A stretch of DNA of 64,000 bases, from NCBI GenBank assembly GCA_900314795.1, contig OMWP01000016.1, forward strand, positions 30,817 through 94,816. The letters are read 5' to 3'. Of the stretch, positions 1 through 7,598 are shown in pieces. The stretch is from an uncultured Eubacteriales bacterium (GTDB lineage: Bacteria > Bacillota > Clostridia > Oscillospirales > Acutalibacteraceae). Each line of letters opens with the position of its first letter. Positions within the stretch are counted from its first letter, which is position 1. The notes beneath the pieces were generated by a model that searched no databases, was not told the origin of the DNA, and saw only the letters and a program-made list of their open reading frames with translations. Both the position numbers and the translations under genes were made by a program.

Positions 1-161
1 ATTCCACTCCCGATTCCTCCACAAAGGATTCTTCTACCACTTCCCCGAAGACCGGTGATGCTTCCAACCTGTACTTATGGCTGATCATCACCCTGGCTTC
101 CATGGCAGGTGTTGTTGGCGTTCTGTATACTGCAAAGCGCAAGGGAATATTCACTAAATAA
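1..161 (+). CDS. C-terminal end of a sortase-anchored surface protein (partial)
   Basis: Only the last 52 codons are inside the window, read from base 3 to a TAA at 159-161. They encode a Ser/Thr-rich spacer, the motif SPKTGD, about 20 hydrophobic residues and a basic tail (AKRKGIFTK). This is the layout of a cell-wall sorting signal. SPKTG-type motifs are known substrates of the class B sortase of Clostridioides difficile, and a sortase B gene lies 1 kb downstream, so the pair may be enzyme and substrate. The function of the missing N-terminal part cannot be judged. Confidence 0.75.
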   Translation, partial: STPDSSTKDSSTTSPKTGDASNLYLWLIITLASMAGVVGVLYTAKRKGIFTK

Positions 162-183
162 TATTCGCTAACCCTAAACGAAC

Positions 184-221
184 GGGCGGCGACGGATTTC
201 CGCCGTCGCCCTGATGTTTTT
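184..221 (+). terminator. Rho-independent terminator after the anchored protein
   Basis: An 8-bp GC stem (GGCGACGG at 188-195 with CCGTCGCC at 203-210) is followed by TTTTT at 217-221. Confidence 0.75.
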
Positions 222-256
222 GGTATTGAGTTTTCAGACACTATTATTTCAAAATA

Positions 257-306
257 GTCATTGCGAGGGGCTGACACGCATGTTCAGTCCCGTGGCAATC
301 TCAACC
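257..306. repeat. REP-A intergenic palindrome (GTCATTGCGAG...GGCAATCTC family)
   Basis: It begins GTCATTGCGAG and ends CGTGGCAATCTCAACC, with an inner inverted repeat. The same module recurs at 4940, 7490, 22537 (variant) and three times in tandem at 26693. The rest of the gene-free stretch 162-506 shows only the terminator upstream and no further recognisable element from 307 to 506. Confidence 0.8.
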
Positions 307-506
307 GATGAGGACTGAATACTGAAAATAGATTGATGGTTGTAAATGCGCTATTCATCAAAAAGAAAACAGTCGGTTGTGTCGGGTGCAGTTTTTCGCC
401 ATCCGCGTCCGATCTACCGATCAAAATGGGTCAAATACCCCGTTGCCTGCCGCAAAAGCGGACATATGACGCACCGGGGAAGTTATTTTTATAAAGGATT
501 GATATT

Positions 507-1142
507 ATGAGCTATTCACCGAGAAGAGCGGCTCCTTCTTCAGAAAACCGGGATAACAGACACCAACCCCCAAGAAAAACTCCCGGCAATGTTACCGCAG
601 CCGAAAAGAAAAAGAAAAAAACATTGACGATCGCGATCATCGTAATCCTCGGTCTGGTGATCGCTGTGTCGTTGCTGTTTATTTTTGCTCCCGCTGACGG
701 TTCTTTTCTGGGCATCCACGGCGCCGGCGTCCTAACCGGAGGCGGTAAGGATACCGGATGGAAATCCAAGGGAGGTTCTAACGAAATTCAGGACGGTACG
801 ACGAATATCACACCGTATTATAAAAACGGTGTATTGCCGACTGCTGCCGACCGTCATGATATCACCCTTGCCGAAAACGGCGGTGCTAATGCCTCTGAGT
901 TGCTCGGCAAATGGAAGCTGGATCAGGGCACGACCTATATGTTCGACGGAAAGGGCAGAGGTATCATGCTCACGGGCGTAGATAACTATACCTTTGTTTA
1001 CAGTGCGGAAAACGGCAAGCTCGGCATCGATATGGATACCGCAAAGGGCAGCGACTTTGAATATGACTACAGCGTCAGCGGCGACACACTCACCATGACC
1101 CGCGACGGCAATACCTTTACACTGACGAAGGAACAGCAGTGA
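507..1142 (+). CDS. Small single-pass membrane protein with C-terminal lipocalin-like/DUF5640-like domain
   Basis: A 211-residue protein with a basic, Pro-rich cytoplasmic N-terminus (about 1-38), one transmembrane helix (about 39-61), a Gly-rich linker and a C-terminal domain of about 75 residues beginning LLGKWKLDQGTTYMFDG. The pattern of alternating short strands (GKW, YTFVY, LTMTRDG) resembles the DUF5640/lipocalin-like domains of clostridial lipoproteins; the lipoprotein at 45850-46212 has a similar motif. AAAGGA precedes the ATG. The stop codon overlaps the GTG start of the sortase gene by 4 bp, so the two are translationally coupled and may act together at the surface. Exact function unknown. 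Confidence 0.75.
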   Translation: MSYSPRRAAPSSENRDNRHQPPRKTPGNVTAAEKKKKKTLTIAIIVILGLVIAVSLLFIFAPADGSFLGIHGAGVLTGGGKDTGWKSKGGSNEIQDGTTNITPYYKNGVLPTAADRHDITLAENGGANASELLGKWKLDQGTTYMFDGKGRGIMLTGVDNYTFVYSAENGKLGIDMDTAKGSDFEYDYSVSGDTLTMTRDGNTFTLTKEQQ

Positions 1143-2092
1143 GACATATCAAACCTGAGTCGGAAACAAACAGACGGAGCGATCGCGTGCCCGAAAGCCG
1201 TGCTCGATCTGCTTCCGTTAGGCGCGCGCGTACCGTTCCCCCGCAATACACAGAGAACGGTGCCGATACACCCGCTGTTCCCGCTCAAAAGAAAAAAGGC
1301 AAGAAAGCGGTCATCGTCATCCTGTCGATCTTCATCATCGGCTTTATCGTCGGCTTGACCATGCTTTTGATCACACTGATCAGGGCGTGGAACGAACAAA
1401 AGACCTTTGACGATCTGTCCGATATGATAGTGGATACCGATGAAAGGAACGATGACGGTTCTCTGCGCAAATATGATGATCTGTATAATAAAAACCCCGA
1501 TTTCTTCGGCTGGCTGAAGATCGAGGGCACCAAGATCGATTACCCGGTCATGTACAAGCCCGAGGATCCGGAGTATTATCTCCACCGTGATTTCTACGGC
1601 AAGTATTCCGACAGCGGCATGCTGTTCATCGACGGCGAATGTCCCCGGGTGAGCAACTACTATTTGATCTACGGTCATCATATGAATAACGGCACAATGT
1701 TTGGTGAGTTGCCGAAATACGGTCAGGTCGATTTTTACAAGGAGCATAAGATCATTTTCTTTGACACCCGTTACGAAAACAGAGATTATGAGGTTGTGGC
1801 GGCGTTCTACGGAAAGATCTATCCGGAAGAAGAAGAGAAGGATCACTTCTGTTACTATAAGTATAAGAACCTCAGCTCCGAGACAAAATTTAACGAGTAT
1901 GTCAGGAATGTCAAGGCGAACGCCATCTACGAAACCGGTATCACACCGAAATTCGGCGATGAGCTGATCACACTTTCGACCTGTAACTATCATACCGAAA
2001 ACGGCAGATTTGTGGTCGTTGCACGCAGGATCAAGGAACCCGAAAAGAATCAGGCAAAAACAGGATCCTCTTCGAGCTCCAAGTCAAAATAA
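1139..2092 (+). CDS. srtB: Class B sortase
   Basis: A cysteine transpeptidase that would cut a sorting motif and attach the protein to the wall. The 317-residue product has a long basic cytoplasmic N-terminus, one membrane helix (about 57-80) and an extracellular sortase domain. Catalytic residues can be placed: His180 or 181 in YGHHMNNG, Cys282 in TLSTCNY, and Arg290 in NGRFVVVARR. The helical start (YNKNPDFFGWLKIEGTKIDYP) and TLSTC are class B features. The start is a GTG at 1139 overlapping the upstream stop, with AAGGAA seven bases before it. A basic Ser-rich tail follows the domain. The SPKTGD protein just upstream is a plausible substrate; the KTGD-ending protein at 30104-31126 could be another. 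Confidence 0.93.
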   Translation: MRHIKPESETNRRSDRVPESRARSASVRRARTVPPQYTENGADTPAVPAQKKKGKKAVIVILSIFIIGFIVGLTMLLITLIRAWNEQKTFDDLSDMIVDTDERNDDGSLRKYDDLYNKNPDFFGWLKIEGTKIDYPVMYKPEDPEYYLHRDFYGKYSDSGMLFIDGECPRVSNYYLIYGHHMNNGTMFGELPKYGQVDFYKEHKIIFFDTRYENRDYEVVAAFYGKIYPEEEEKDHFCYYKYKNLSSETKFNEYVRNVKANAIYETGITPKFGDELITLSTCNYHTENGRFVVVARRIKEPEKNQAKTGSSSSSKSK

Positions 2093-2104
2093 TACACTTT
2101 ACAG

Positions 2105-2141
2105 GCTCTCTTACCGCGGTGAGAGAGCTTTCCTTTTTTTT
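2105..2141 (+). terminator. Terminator after sortase B
   Basis: GCTCTCT (2105-2111) pairs with AGAGAGC (2122-2128), followed by a run of eight T. Confidence 0.85.
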
Positions 2142-2209
2142 CGTAGCAGGATCCGCGGTCGCGGGATTGTAAAAAGATTGTGAATTATCGGTTTTCCGTG
2201 TTTTTTGTA

Positions 2210-2238
2210 TTGCACTTTTCATCATTCTTTGATACAAT
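2210..2238 (+). promoter_or_regulatory. SigA-type promoter of the dockerin gene
   Basis: TTGCAC at 2210-2215, a 17-bp spacer and TACAAT at 2233-2238, about 75 bases before the start codon. Confidence 0.7.
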
Positions 2239-2313
2239 ATAGATACTGAGTAAGCGTTTGAGGCGGGTTGCTTCATACGCTGTGTTACAAAATAATCTTT
2301 AGGAGGAATTCAT

Positions 2314-3390
2314 ATGAGAAGATTTCTGAGCATTTTGCTCGCAGTTATGATCATTGCTTCCGTAAGCGTCGTTTCCATCGGCGCTGCCGACACCGGTGTC
2401 GCGAAGGTCACAATGATAAGCGTGAAGGGTAACAGCGTTACGGAAACTTATGCTGTAGGCGATACCATCACCGCTTACACCTATCTGAACGCAAGTCAGC
2501 TCAATCAAGGTAAGATCGGTTCTCTGGACGGCGCTCAGTACTACACCAATTCCGTGTTGGAGCTGACCGATGAGTATACCGTGAATGATGGTATCTTTGA
2601 CATTGAAGGCATGTTCCCGATCACCAAGACTGCCACGATGGCAAGCGGTCACTGGATCAACTCCGAGGAGTATGTCGGTATGGGCGCGATTTACTATAAC
2701 GCTTCTATCCCTTCTTACTCCGGCTTTAAGTTCAATTCCGATACTGCTGCGCTGATCGTGGCACACTACAAAGTCAAAGCTGCCGGTGACGCGACGATCA
2801 AGAACGAGATGAAGACGCTTGCGCAGTCGGACTATGATCTGACCAGAATCATCGACAGAGGTAAGATCGTGCAGAGCAACTTCACCAGCCCGGTCGCGCT
2901 CTCCGAGCCCACGATGCCTGTTCCGACCGGTTCTACTGTCAGCGGCGCAATCACCAGCTATCTGAAAACCGAATTCCCGACAGAGGTTTCTACCGTTACC
3001 CTGACCGGTACCGATAACAACTTCACCGCTAGCGTTACCGGTAATACTGAGTATTCCTTCGACGCTGTTCCCGCAGGCACCTATACTCTCACCGTAGAGA
3101 AGAAGTATCATGCTACCCGTGAGTATGAGATCACTGTCGGCACTGAGGCTGTCACTCAGGCGGTTACCATTAATCCTCTCGGCGACGCTAACCTGAACGG
3201 TAAGGTTGAGGCGAGAGACGCGATGAAGATCAACCAGAGCACTCTGGCTGAGGATCCGGCTGACAAGCTGTCCGGCTATGCAGCACAGTGCGCTGATGCT
3301 AACCTGAACGGTAAGGTTGAGGCAAGAGACGCAATGAGAGTATTCCAGCAGACTCAGGGCGGACAGACCCTCTATCCTACAACTGACTGA
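2314..3390 (+). CDS. Secreted dockerin-containing protein with cohesin-like/Ig-like N-terminal module
   Basis: A 358-residue exported protein preceded by AGGAGG. A signal peptide covers about 1-24 (ends IGAA/DT). Residues 25-200 form a beta-rich module (VGDTITAYTYLNAS, YYTNSVLELTD) that loosely recalls cohesins but could be another beta sandwich. Residues about 205-285 form a regulatory-like repeat (VTLTG, VPAGTYTLTVEK, YEITVG) often found before dockerins. The end, about 288-355, is a type I dockerin with two copies of DANLNGKVEARDAM separated by about 37 residues. Dockerins bind cohesins on scaffoldins, so this protein probably joins a cellulosome or amylosome-like assembly. No catalytic domain is visible. 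It has its own promoter and terminator. Confidence 0.85.
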   Translation: MRRFLSILLAVMIIASVSVVSIGAADTGVAKVTMISVKGNSVTETYAVGDTITAYTYLNASQLNQGKIGSLDGAQYYTNSVLELTDEYTVNDGIFDIEGMFPITKTATMASGHWINSEEYVGMGAIYYNASIPSYSGFKFNSDTAALIVAHYKVKAAGDATIKNEMKTLAQSDYDLTRIIDRGKIVQSNFTSPVALSEPTMPVPTGSTVSGAITSYLKTEFPTEVSTVTLTGTDNNFTASVTGNTEYSFDAVPAGTYTLTVEKKYHATREYEITVGTEAVTQAVTINPLGDANLNGKVEARDAMKINQSTLAEDPADKLSGYAAQCADANLNGKVEARDAMRVFQQTQGGQTLYPTTD

Positions 3391-3420
3391 TAATCATATT
3401 GCGTGAACCTATGATTAACA

Positions 3421-3448
3421 ACCCCCGTCTCTTTGAGGCGGGGGTTTT
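3421..3448 (+). terminator. Terminator after the dockerin gene
   Basis: CCCCCGTCTC pairs with GAGGCGGGGG around a 3-4 base loop, followed by TTTT. Confidence 0.85.
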
Positions 3449-3455
3449 GATATGG

Positions 3456-3484
3456 TTGACATTAGCGTCCGTTTCGATTATACT
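3456..3484 (+). promoter_or_regulatory. Promoter of the solute-binding lipoprotein gene
   Basis: Near-consensus TTGACA at 3456-3461, a 17-bp spacer and TATACT at 3479-3484. Confidence 0.8.
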
Positions 3485-3572
3485 TAGAGTGATATATCAG
3501 GTAAACTGAACGCGAAAAACCACAGCGGTCAAGCCGTGGCTTTCCGCTCGGTTTATGATAGGAGTATGTGAA

Positions 3573-4853
3573 ATGAGTCCCAAAAGAATAATCGCCCTGT
3601 TGATTTGTGTTGTGCTGGTCGTGTCGATGACCGCCTGCGGCTTCGGCGCACCCAAGGGTTCTGTTTATTGGCTGAACTTCAAGCCCGAGCTGGACGAAAC
3701 ATTGCAGACGCTGGCACAACAGTATAAGGAAGAAACCGGTGTAACGGTGAAGGTAGAAACGCCCGAGAGCGGCACTTATCTTCAGACGCTGCGTGAAGAG
3801 ATGAAATCCGAGGATCCGCCCTCGTTGTTTGTGATCAATAACCAGGATACCGCGGATGAATGGAAGGAAGAAGCGCTCGATCTGTCCGGTACCGGCGTCC
3901 ACAGCGAGCTGAACACATCCTCTTATAACTATACCACGGAAGAGGGCAAGCTGGTTGCGATCCCCTACTGCCTGGAGTGCTACGGTATCGCCGTGAACAC
4001 CGATCTGATCGCCAAGACAGGATATAAGGTAGATGACATCGATAACTTCGACACATTGAAAAACGTGGTCGAATCGATCCATCGGAATTCCTCGTGGCTG
4101 GGCTTCGACGCGTTCTGCTCGCCCGATCTGGACGCGGAGTCTTCATGGCGTATCACCGGTCATTTGGCGAACCTTGAGTATTATTACGAGGAGAAGGATT
4201 CCGGCACTTGGAAAGAAGCGCCCGCCTCGATCACCGGCGCGTATCTGCCGAATTATAAAAAGCTCTATGATCTGTGTATCAACAATTCGATCACCGCGCC
4301 CGAGGATCTCGCAAAGGGCGGCCATAATCCGACACAGGAGTTCACCTCCGGCAAGGCGGCGTTCTTCCTGACCGGTTCATGGGATTATGCCAAGCTGTCC
4401 GCGGCGGTGCCGAACGTGTCCATGATCCCGTACTACTGCGGCGTGAAGGGCGAGGAAAAGGCAGGATTGAACAGCGGATCGGAGAACTTCTGGGCGGTCA
4501 ACGCGGGTGTATCCGAGGCTGATCAAAAAGCGACCCTTGACTTTATGAAATGGCTTGTGACCGACGAGAAAGCGAGTGACGCGATGGTCACACAGATCGG
4601 TAACATGCCCTACAAGAACGCCGCTAAATCGAACAACGGCTTCTTGGCAAAGCAGAACGAGTATATCGAAAAGGGATGCTACAGAATGGATTGGGCGACG
4701 CTCTATCAGCCGAATCCTGATACCTACCGTTCCGAGCTGGTCACCGCACTGACCGCTTATAACGCCGATCGAACCGATGAAAAATGGGAGAAGGTCAAGG
4801 AGGCTTTTGTCGGTAACTGGGCAAAGCAGTATGCCGCTGTCAACAACAAATAA
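3573..4853 (+). CDS. Extracellular solute-binding lipoprotein, family 1 (sugar ABC type)
   Basis: A 426-residue lipoprotein. The start at 3573 is preferred over an ATG at 3555 because the ribosome site ATAGGAG lies between them. A signal peptide ends at a lipobox (SMTAC), so Cys is lipidated and the protein sits on the outer face of the membrane. The mature part shows the family 1 binding-protein layout: N-terminal lobe (LNFKPELDETLQTLAQQY, VTVKVETPESGTY), the hinge region, FTSGKAAFFLTGSWD and the late SENFWAVNAG segment. Such proteins deliver carbohydrates to ABC permeases; no permease or ATPase gene is adjacent, so it is an orphan relying on a transporter elsewhere. The substrate cannot be read from the sequence. 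Confidence 0.9.
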   Translation: MSPKRIIALLICVVLVVSMTACGFGAPKGSVYWLNFKPELDETLQTLAQQYKEETGVTVKVETPESGTYLQTLREEMKSEDPPSLFVINNQDTADEWKEEALDLSGTGVHSELNTSSYNYTTEEGKLVAIPYCLECYGIAVNTDLIAKTGYKVDDIDNFDTLKNVVESIHRNSSWLGFDAFCSPDLDAESSWRITGHLANLEYYYEEKDSGTWKEAPASITGAYLPNYKKLYDLCINNSITAPEDLAKGGHNPTQEFTSGKAAFFLTGSWDYAKLSAAVPNVSMIPYYCGVKGEEKAGLNSGSENFWAVNAGVSEADQKATLDFMKWLVTDEKASDAMVTQIGNMPYKNAAKSNNGFLAKQNEYIEKGCYRMDWATLYQPNPDTYRSELVTALTAYNADRTDEKWEKVKEAFVGNWAKQYAAVNNK

Positions 4854-4881
4854 GGATATGTTCGTGGAGAACAGCATAAAC

Positions 4882-4914
4882 AACAGCGTGTCGGAGATCC
4901 CGGCACGCTGTTTT
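4882..4914 (+). terminator. Terminator after the solute-binding protein gene
   Basis: ACAGCGTG pairs with CACGCTGT, followed by TTTT at 4911-4914. Confidence 0.75.
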
Positions 4915-4939
4915 GCGATCAGTATTCTCTATGAAGATT

Positions 4940-4989
4940 GTCATTGTGAGACCCCGGACACGCGGTTCGGGGCTGTGGTATGCTCAACC
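4940..4989. repeat. REP-A copy, diverged
   Basis: Starts GTCATTGTGAG, carries an inner CCCCGG/CGGGG pair and ends TGCTCAACC. It lies between convergent genes. Confidence 0.7.
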
Positions 4990-4997
4990 GATTAGTA

Positions 4998-5693
4998 TTA
5001 TCCGATCTGGGTCACGTTCAGGTTGCTGTCGACCTGTACGGTCATGTTGACGGGCTGCTGTACACCGTCAGCGGTGTTGTAATACAGCGTCAGGGTCGTG
5101 GTACCCGGAGCCACACCGGTGATGTTGAAGTCATACTGCTTGGTGTTGAAGTCGTAGTTACAGCCGACGTTGACGATACCGCCGCCGCCGGAATAGGTCC
5201 AGTCGTAGCCGTAGGATGTCTGACCGGATGCGGTATAGTGCAGGGAGTTGCCGCTGCTGTAGGAGCCGCCGGCAGAAGAGGCGCTGCTCGAAGAAGCATC
5301 GGAGGAAACATCGGAGGAGGCGGAAGAAGAGGCAGAGGAGGGGAGAGTCGACTGCTGTGTGTTGTTATCCTGTGAGGATGCGATATTATTGAGCGCGGGA
5401 TCTCTCGCGGGCTGGGTCGACTTCGGAGCGGTAGCCTCTGTCGATCCCTGCGTCTCCTGCGATACGGAGACGATGGTAGCTGTCACCGTGGAGGGCTCGG
5501 TATCACCTGACTTTTTGTTCTTTCCGACCAGAGAGGCGATCGCGATGATCATGCCGATGATCACAGCCACACCGATGACGATCACCAGAATACTGGAGAT
5601 ACGGCTCTTTCTCTTGGTTTGTTCTCTTCTTTCCATGCGGTCACGCTCGATGGCGTTCGGTTCATGGTCTTCATGAAAATCATTGTTGGGCAT
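4998..5693 (-). CDS. Ser-rich single-pass membrane protein with possible I42-like C-terminal domain
   Basis: A 231-residue protein starting at MPNNDFHEDHEPN, placed after AAAAGGAG. A charged cytoplasmic part is followed by one membrane helix (about 33-54), a Thr/Ser-rich stalk with about 25 serines in a short run (about 100-148), and a beta-rich C-terminal domain. That domain contains SYGYDWTYSGGGG and GVAPGTTTLTLYY. This spacing recalls chagasin-type cysteine-peptidase inhibitors (NPTTGYxW, GxGG) and also general bacterial Ig-like domains, so the assignment is tentative. The protein would display the domain outside the cell on a flexible stalk. It has its own promoter. Confidence 0.7.
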   Translation of the reverse strand: MPNNDFHEDHEPNAIERDRMERREQTKRKSRISSILVIVIGVAVIIGMIIAIASLVGKNKKSGDTEPSTVTATIVSVSQETQGSTEATAPKSTQPARDPALNNIASSQDNNTQQSTLPSSASSSASSDVSSDASSSSASSAGGSYSSGNSLHYTASGQTSYGYDWTYSGGGGIVNVGCNYDFNTKQYDFNITGVAPGTTTLTLYYNTADGVQQPVNMTVQVDSNLNVTQIG

Positions 5694-5828
5694 AATACTA
5701 CTCCTTTTGTATATCGATGATAGCCTCCCTTTGGTAAAGGCGAGGTGGGGCGGAACTCGTACCGACTCATAGGGGCGTATATTGGAGCGAGCCGCAGCGA
5801 GTTCCATATCAATTATTATTGCAATCAC

Positions 5829-5857
5829 ATTATAACCGACATAATTCTTTAAAGCAA
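5829..5857 (-). promoter_or_regulatory. Promoter of the Ser-rich membrane protein gene
   Basis: On the minus strand: TTGCTT (5852-5857), 17-bp spacer, TATAAT (5829-5834). Confidence 0.7.
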
Positions 5858-5984
5858 GAAAAATCGACGAAAATTTACAAACGATTCAAGAATTTTGCTT
5901 ATGCGCTATCCTAAAACAGATCTTTGTCGGCAAAAATCATAAAACTGATCGGCGCAGCGCTGAAAAAGTCGGCATATCCTCGGC

Positions 5985-6012
5985 TTGCCAAATCCGGCGA
6001 TTGTGCTATAAT
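5985..6012 (+). promoter_or_regulatory. Candidate promoter of the cobW-like gene
   Basis: TTGCCA (5985-5990), 16-bp spacer and TATAAT (6007-6012). Transcription would begin at the left edge of the inverted-repeat element at 6022, placing that whole element in the leader of the GTPase mRNA. Confidence 0.6.
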
Positions 6013-6021
6013 ACAAGTGTA

Positions 6022-6178
6022 ATACTGATTTCTGATATAACACTTTATCATCTATTGCGTAAAATCCCGCATATCATTGTTGTCGTCCTTGCTAGGCGCC
6101 AGCCTAGCGGCGTCCTCCGCCTCGCTCTGCGAGATTTTTCGCTAATATCTAATTAAATGTTATATCAGAAATCAGTAT
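6022..6178. mobile_element. MITE-like element 1 with perfect 21-bp terminal inverted repeats
   Basis: The 157-bp element begins ATACTGATTTCTG and ends with the exact reverse complement over 21 bases. The centre holds TTGTCGTCCTTG, the palindromic GGCGCC region and GTCCTCCGCCTCG, which also occur in the elements at 29833 and 63902. No coding capacity and no clear target duplication. The remainder of the gene-free stretch 5694-6203 holds the two promoters listed and nothing else recognised. Confidence 0.85.
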
Positions 6179-6203
6179 AACTCAAAACAAAGGACTGATA
6201 GAT

Positions 6204-7478
6204 ATGAGAAAAATTCTTCCCGTTACCCTGCTGACCGGTTATCTCGGCGCGGGCAAAACGACATTATTGAATCATGTGCTCAACAACCAGGAGGGCTATA
6301 AGGTCGCCGTCATCGTCAACGATATCGGCGAGGTCAACATCGACGCTGAGCTGATCCAAAAGGGCGGCGTCGTCAATGAGAAGGACGAGAACCTTGTACC
6401 GCTCCAGAACGGCTGTATCTGCTGTACTCTCAAGACCGATCTGATCGAGCAGATCCTCGGCTTGGTAAAGCAGCAGAAGTTCGATTACATCCTGATCGAG
6501 GCTTCGGGCATCTGTGAGCCGATCCCGATCGCGCAGACCATCTCTATGCTCGACGGCTCCTACAACGATCCCCGACTGCCCAAGCTCTGCCGTCTGGACA
6601 ACGTCGTGTCCGTCGTTGACGCGGCTCGATTGAGCAGTGAATTCGGCTGCGGCGGCGCTCTCTTGAATGACGATATCGACGATGAGGATATCGAGAACCT
6701 GCTGATCCAGCAGATCGAGTTCTGCAACACCATCATCCTCAACAAGATCGACCTCGTCACTGAGGAAGAGCTGGTCAATATCAAAAAGGTCATCCGCGCG
6801 CTCCAGCCCGAGGCAAAGATCATTGAGACTACCCACGGTGAGGTGGCAATCAGCGAGATCCTCAATACCAACAACTTCGACTTCGACAAGGTCGCTTCCT
6901 CCGCCGCATGGGTACAGGAGCTGAATGCTGATGTTGACGAAGATGACCATGATGAAGATGGACACCATCACGATCATGATGAGCATGAGCACCATCATCA
7001 CGACCACGATGAACATCACGACCATGATGATCACGACCATGATCATCATGAAAAAAGCAGCCACGGCTGCCATCATCACCACCATCATCACGAGGGCGGT
7101 GAGGTAGAGGAGTACGGCATCGGCACCTTTGTGTACTATCGCCGTCAGCCGTTCACCAAGGATAAATTCGAGAAATTCCTCGCGTCCTTCCCGAAGAACG
7201 TCATCCGCGCCAAGGGTCTGTTCTGGATCAAGGAGGACAAGGATTGGGCGATCATGTTTGAGCAGTCGGGCAAGCAGATGGACTGCACCGACTACGGTCA
7301 GTGGCTCGCTGCCGCTCCCGCTCACATCCGTCGCAAGATGTTCCAGGAGGATCCCGAGTTGCAGAAGGATTGGGACGACAAGTACGGCGACCGCATGATC
7401 AAGCTGGTGTTCATCGGTCAGAACCTCGACAAAGAGGCGATCACGAAGGCGCTCGACGAGTGCTTGACAGAACTCTAA
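6204..7478 (+). CDS. CobW/P47K-family GTPase metallochaperone with His-rich loop
   Basis: A 424-residue G3E-family GTPase. Walker A is GYLGAGKTT (residues 12-20), the metal-binding CxCC motif is Cys71-Ile-Cys73-Cys74, and NKID specifies guanine near residue 180. Between the GTPase domain and the CobW C-terminal domain (from about 305) is an insertion of about 55 residues made almost only of His, Asp and Glu, ending in seven consecutive His. Family members deliver zinc or other metals to metalloproteins; the His/acid loop is likely a metal store or sensor. Zinc is the best guess; cobalt or nickel are alternatives. The 5' leader appears to contain a MITE-like hairpin. Confidence 0.93.
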   Translation: MRKILPVTLLTGYLGAGKTTLLNHVLNNQEGYKVAVIVNDIGEVNIDAELIQKGGVVNEKDENLVPLQNGCICCTLKTDLIEQILGLVKQQKFDYILIEASGICEPIPIAQTISMLDGSYNDPRLPKLCRLDNVVSVVDAARLSSEFGCGGALLNDDIDDEDIENLLIQQIEFCNTIILNKIDLVTEEELVNIKKVIRALQPEAKIIETTHGEVAISEILNTNNFDFDKVASSAAWVQELNADVDEDDHDEDGHHHDHDEHEHHHHDHDEHHDHDDHDHDHHEKSSHGCHHHHHHHEGGEVEEYGIGTFVYYRRQPFTKDKFEKFLASFPKNVIRAKGLFWIKEDKDWAIMFEQSGKQMDCTDYGQWLAAAPAHIRRKMFQEDPELQKDWDDKYGDRMIKLVFIGQNLDKEAITKALDECLTEL

Positions 7479-7489
7479 TATAATAAATA

Positions 7490-7530
7490 GTCATTGCGAG
7501 GCACATTGATGCGCCGTGGCAATCTCAACC
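7490..7530. repeat. REP-A copy
   Basis: GTCATTGCGAG...CGCCGTGGCAATCTCAACC, directly after the GTPase gene. Confidence 0.8.
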
Positions 7531-7540
7531 GAATGAAGAA

Positions 7541-7569
7541 AAGCGCTTCCGTATGGAGGCGCTTTTTTT
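7541..7569 (+). terminator. Terminator after the cobW-like gene
   Basis: AAGCGCTTCC pairs with GGAGGCGCTT and is followed by seven T. Confidence 0.8.
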
Positions 7570-7598
7570 CGGGACGTCGCAAGCGTCGTCCCCTACAA

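Noticed and set aside
4980-5676. Plus-strand frames over the Ser-rich membrane protein
   Set aside because: They are the complement of Ser codons; the minus-strand gene has promoter, ribosome site and sensible topology.
6264-7325. Long minus-strand open frame across the cobW-like gene
   Set aside because: It is antisense to a gene with clear GTPase motifs, and its Val/Met/Ile-rich run is only the complement of the His/Asp codons.
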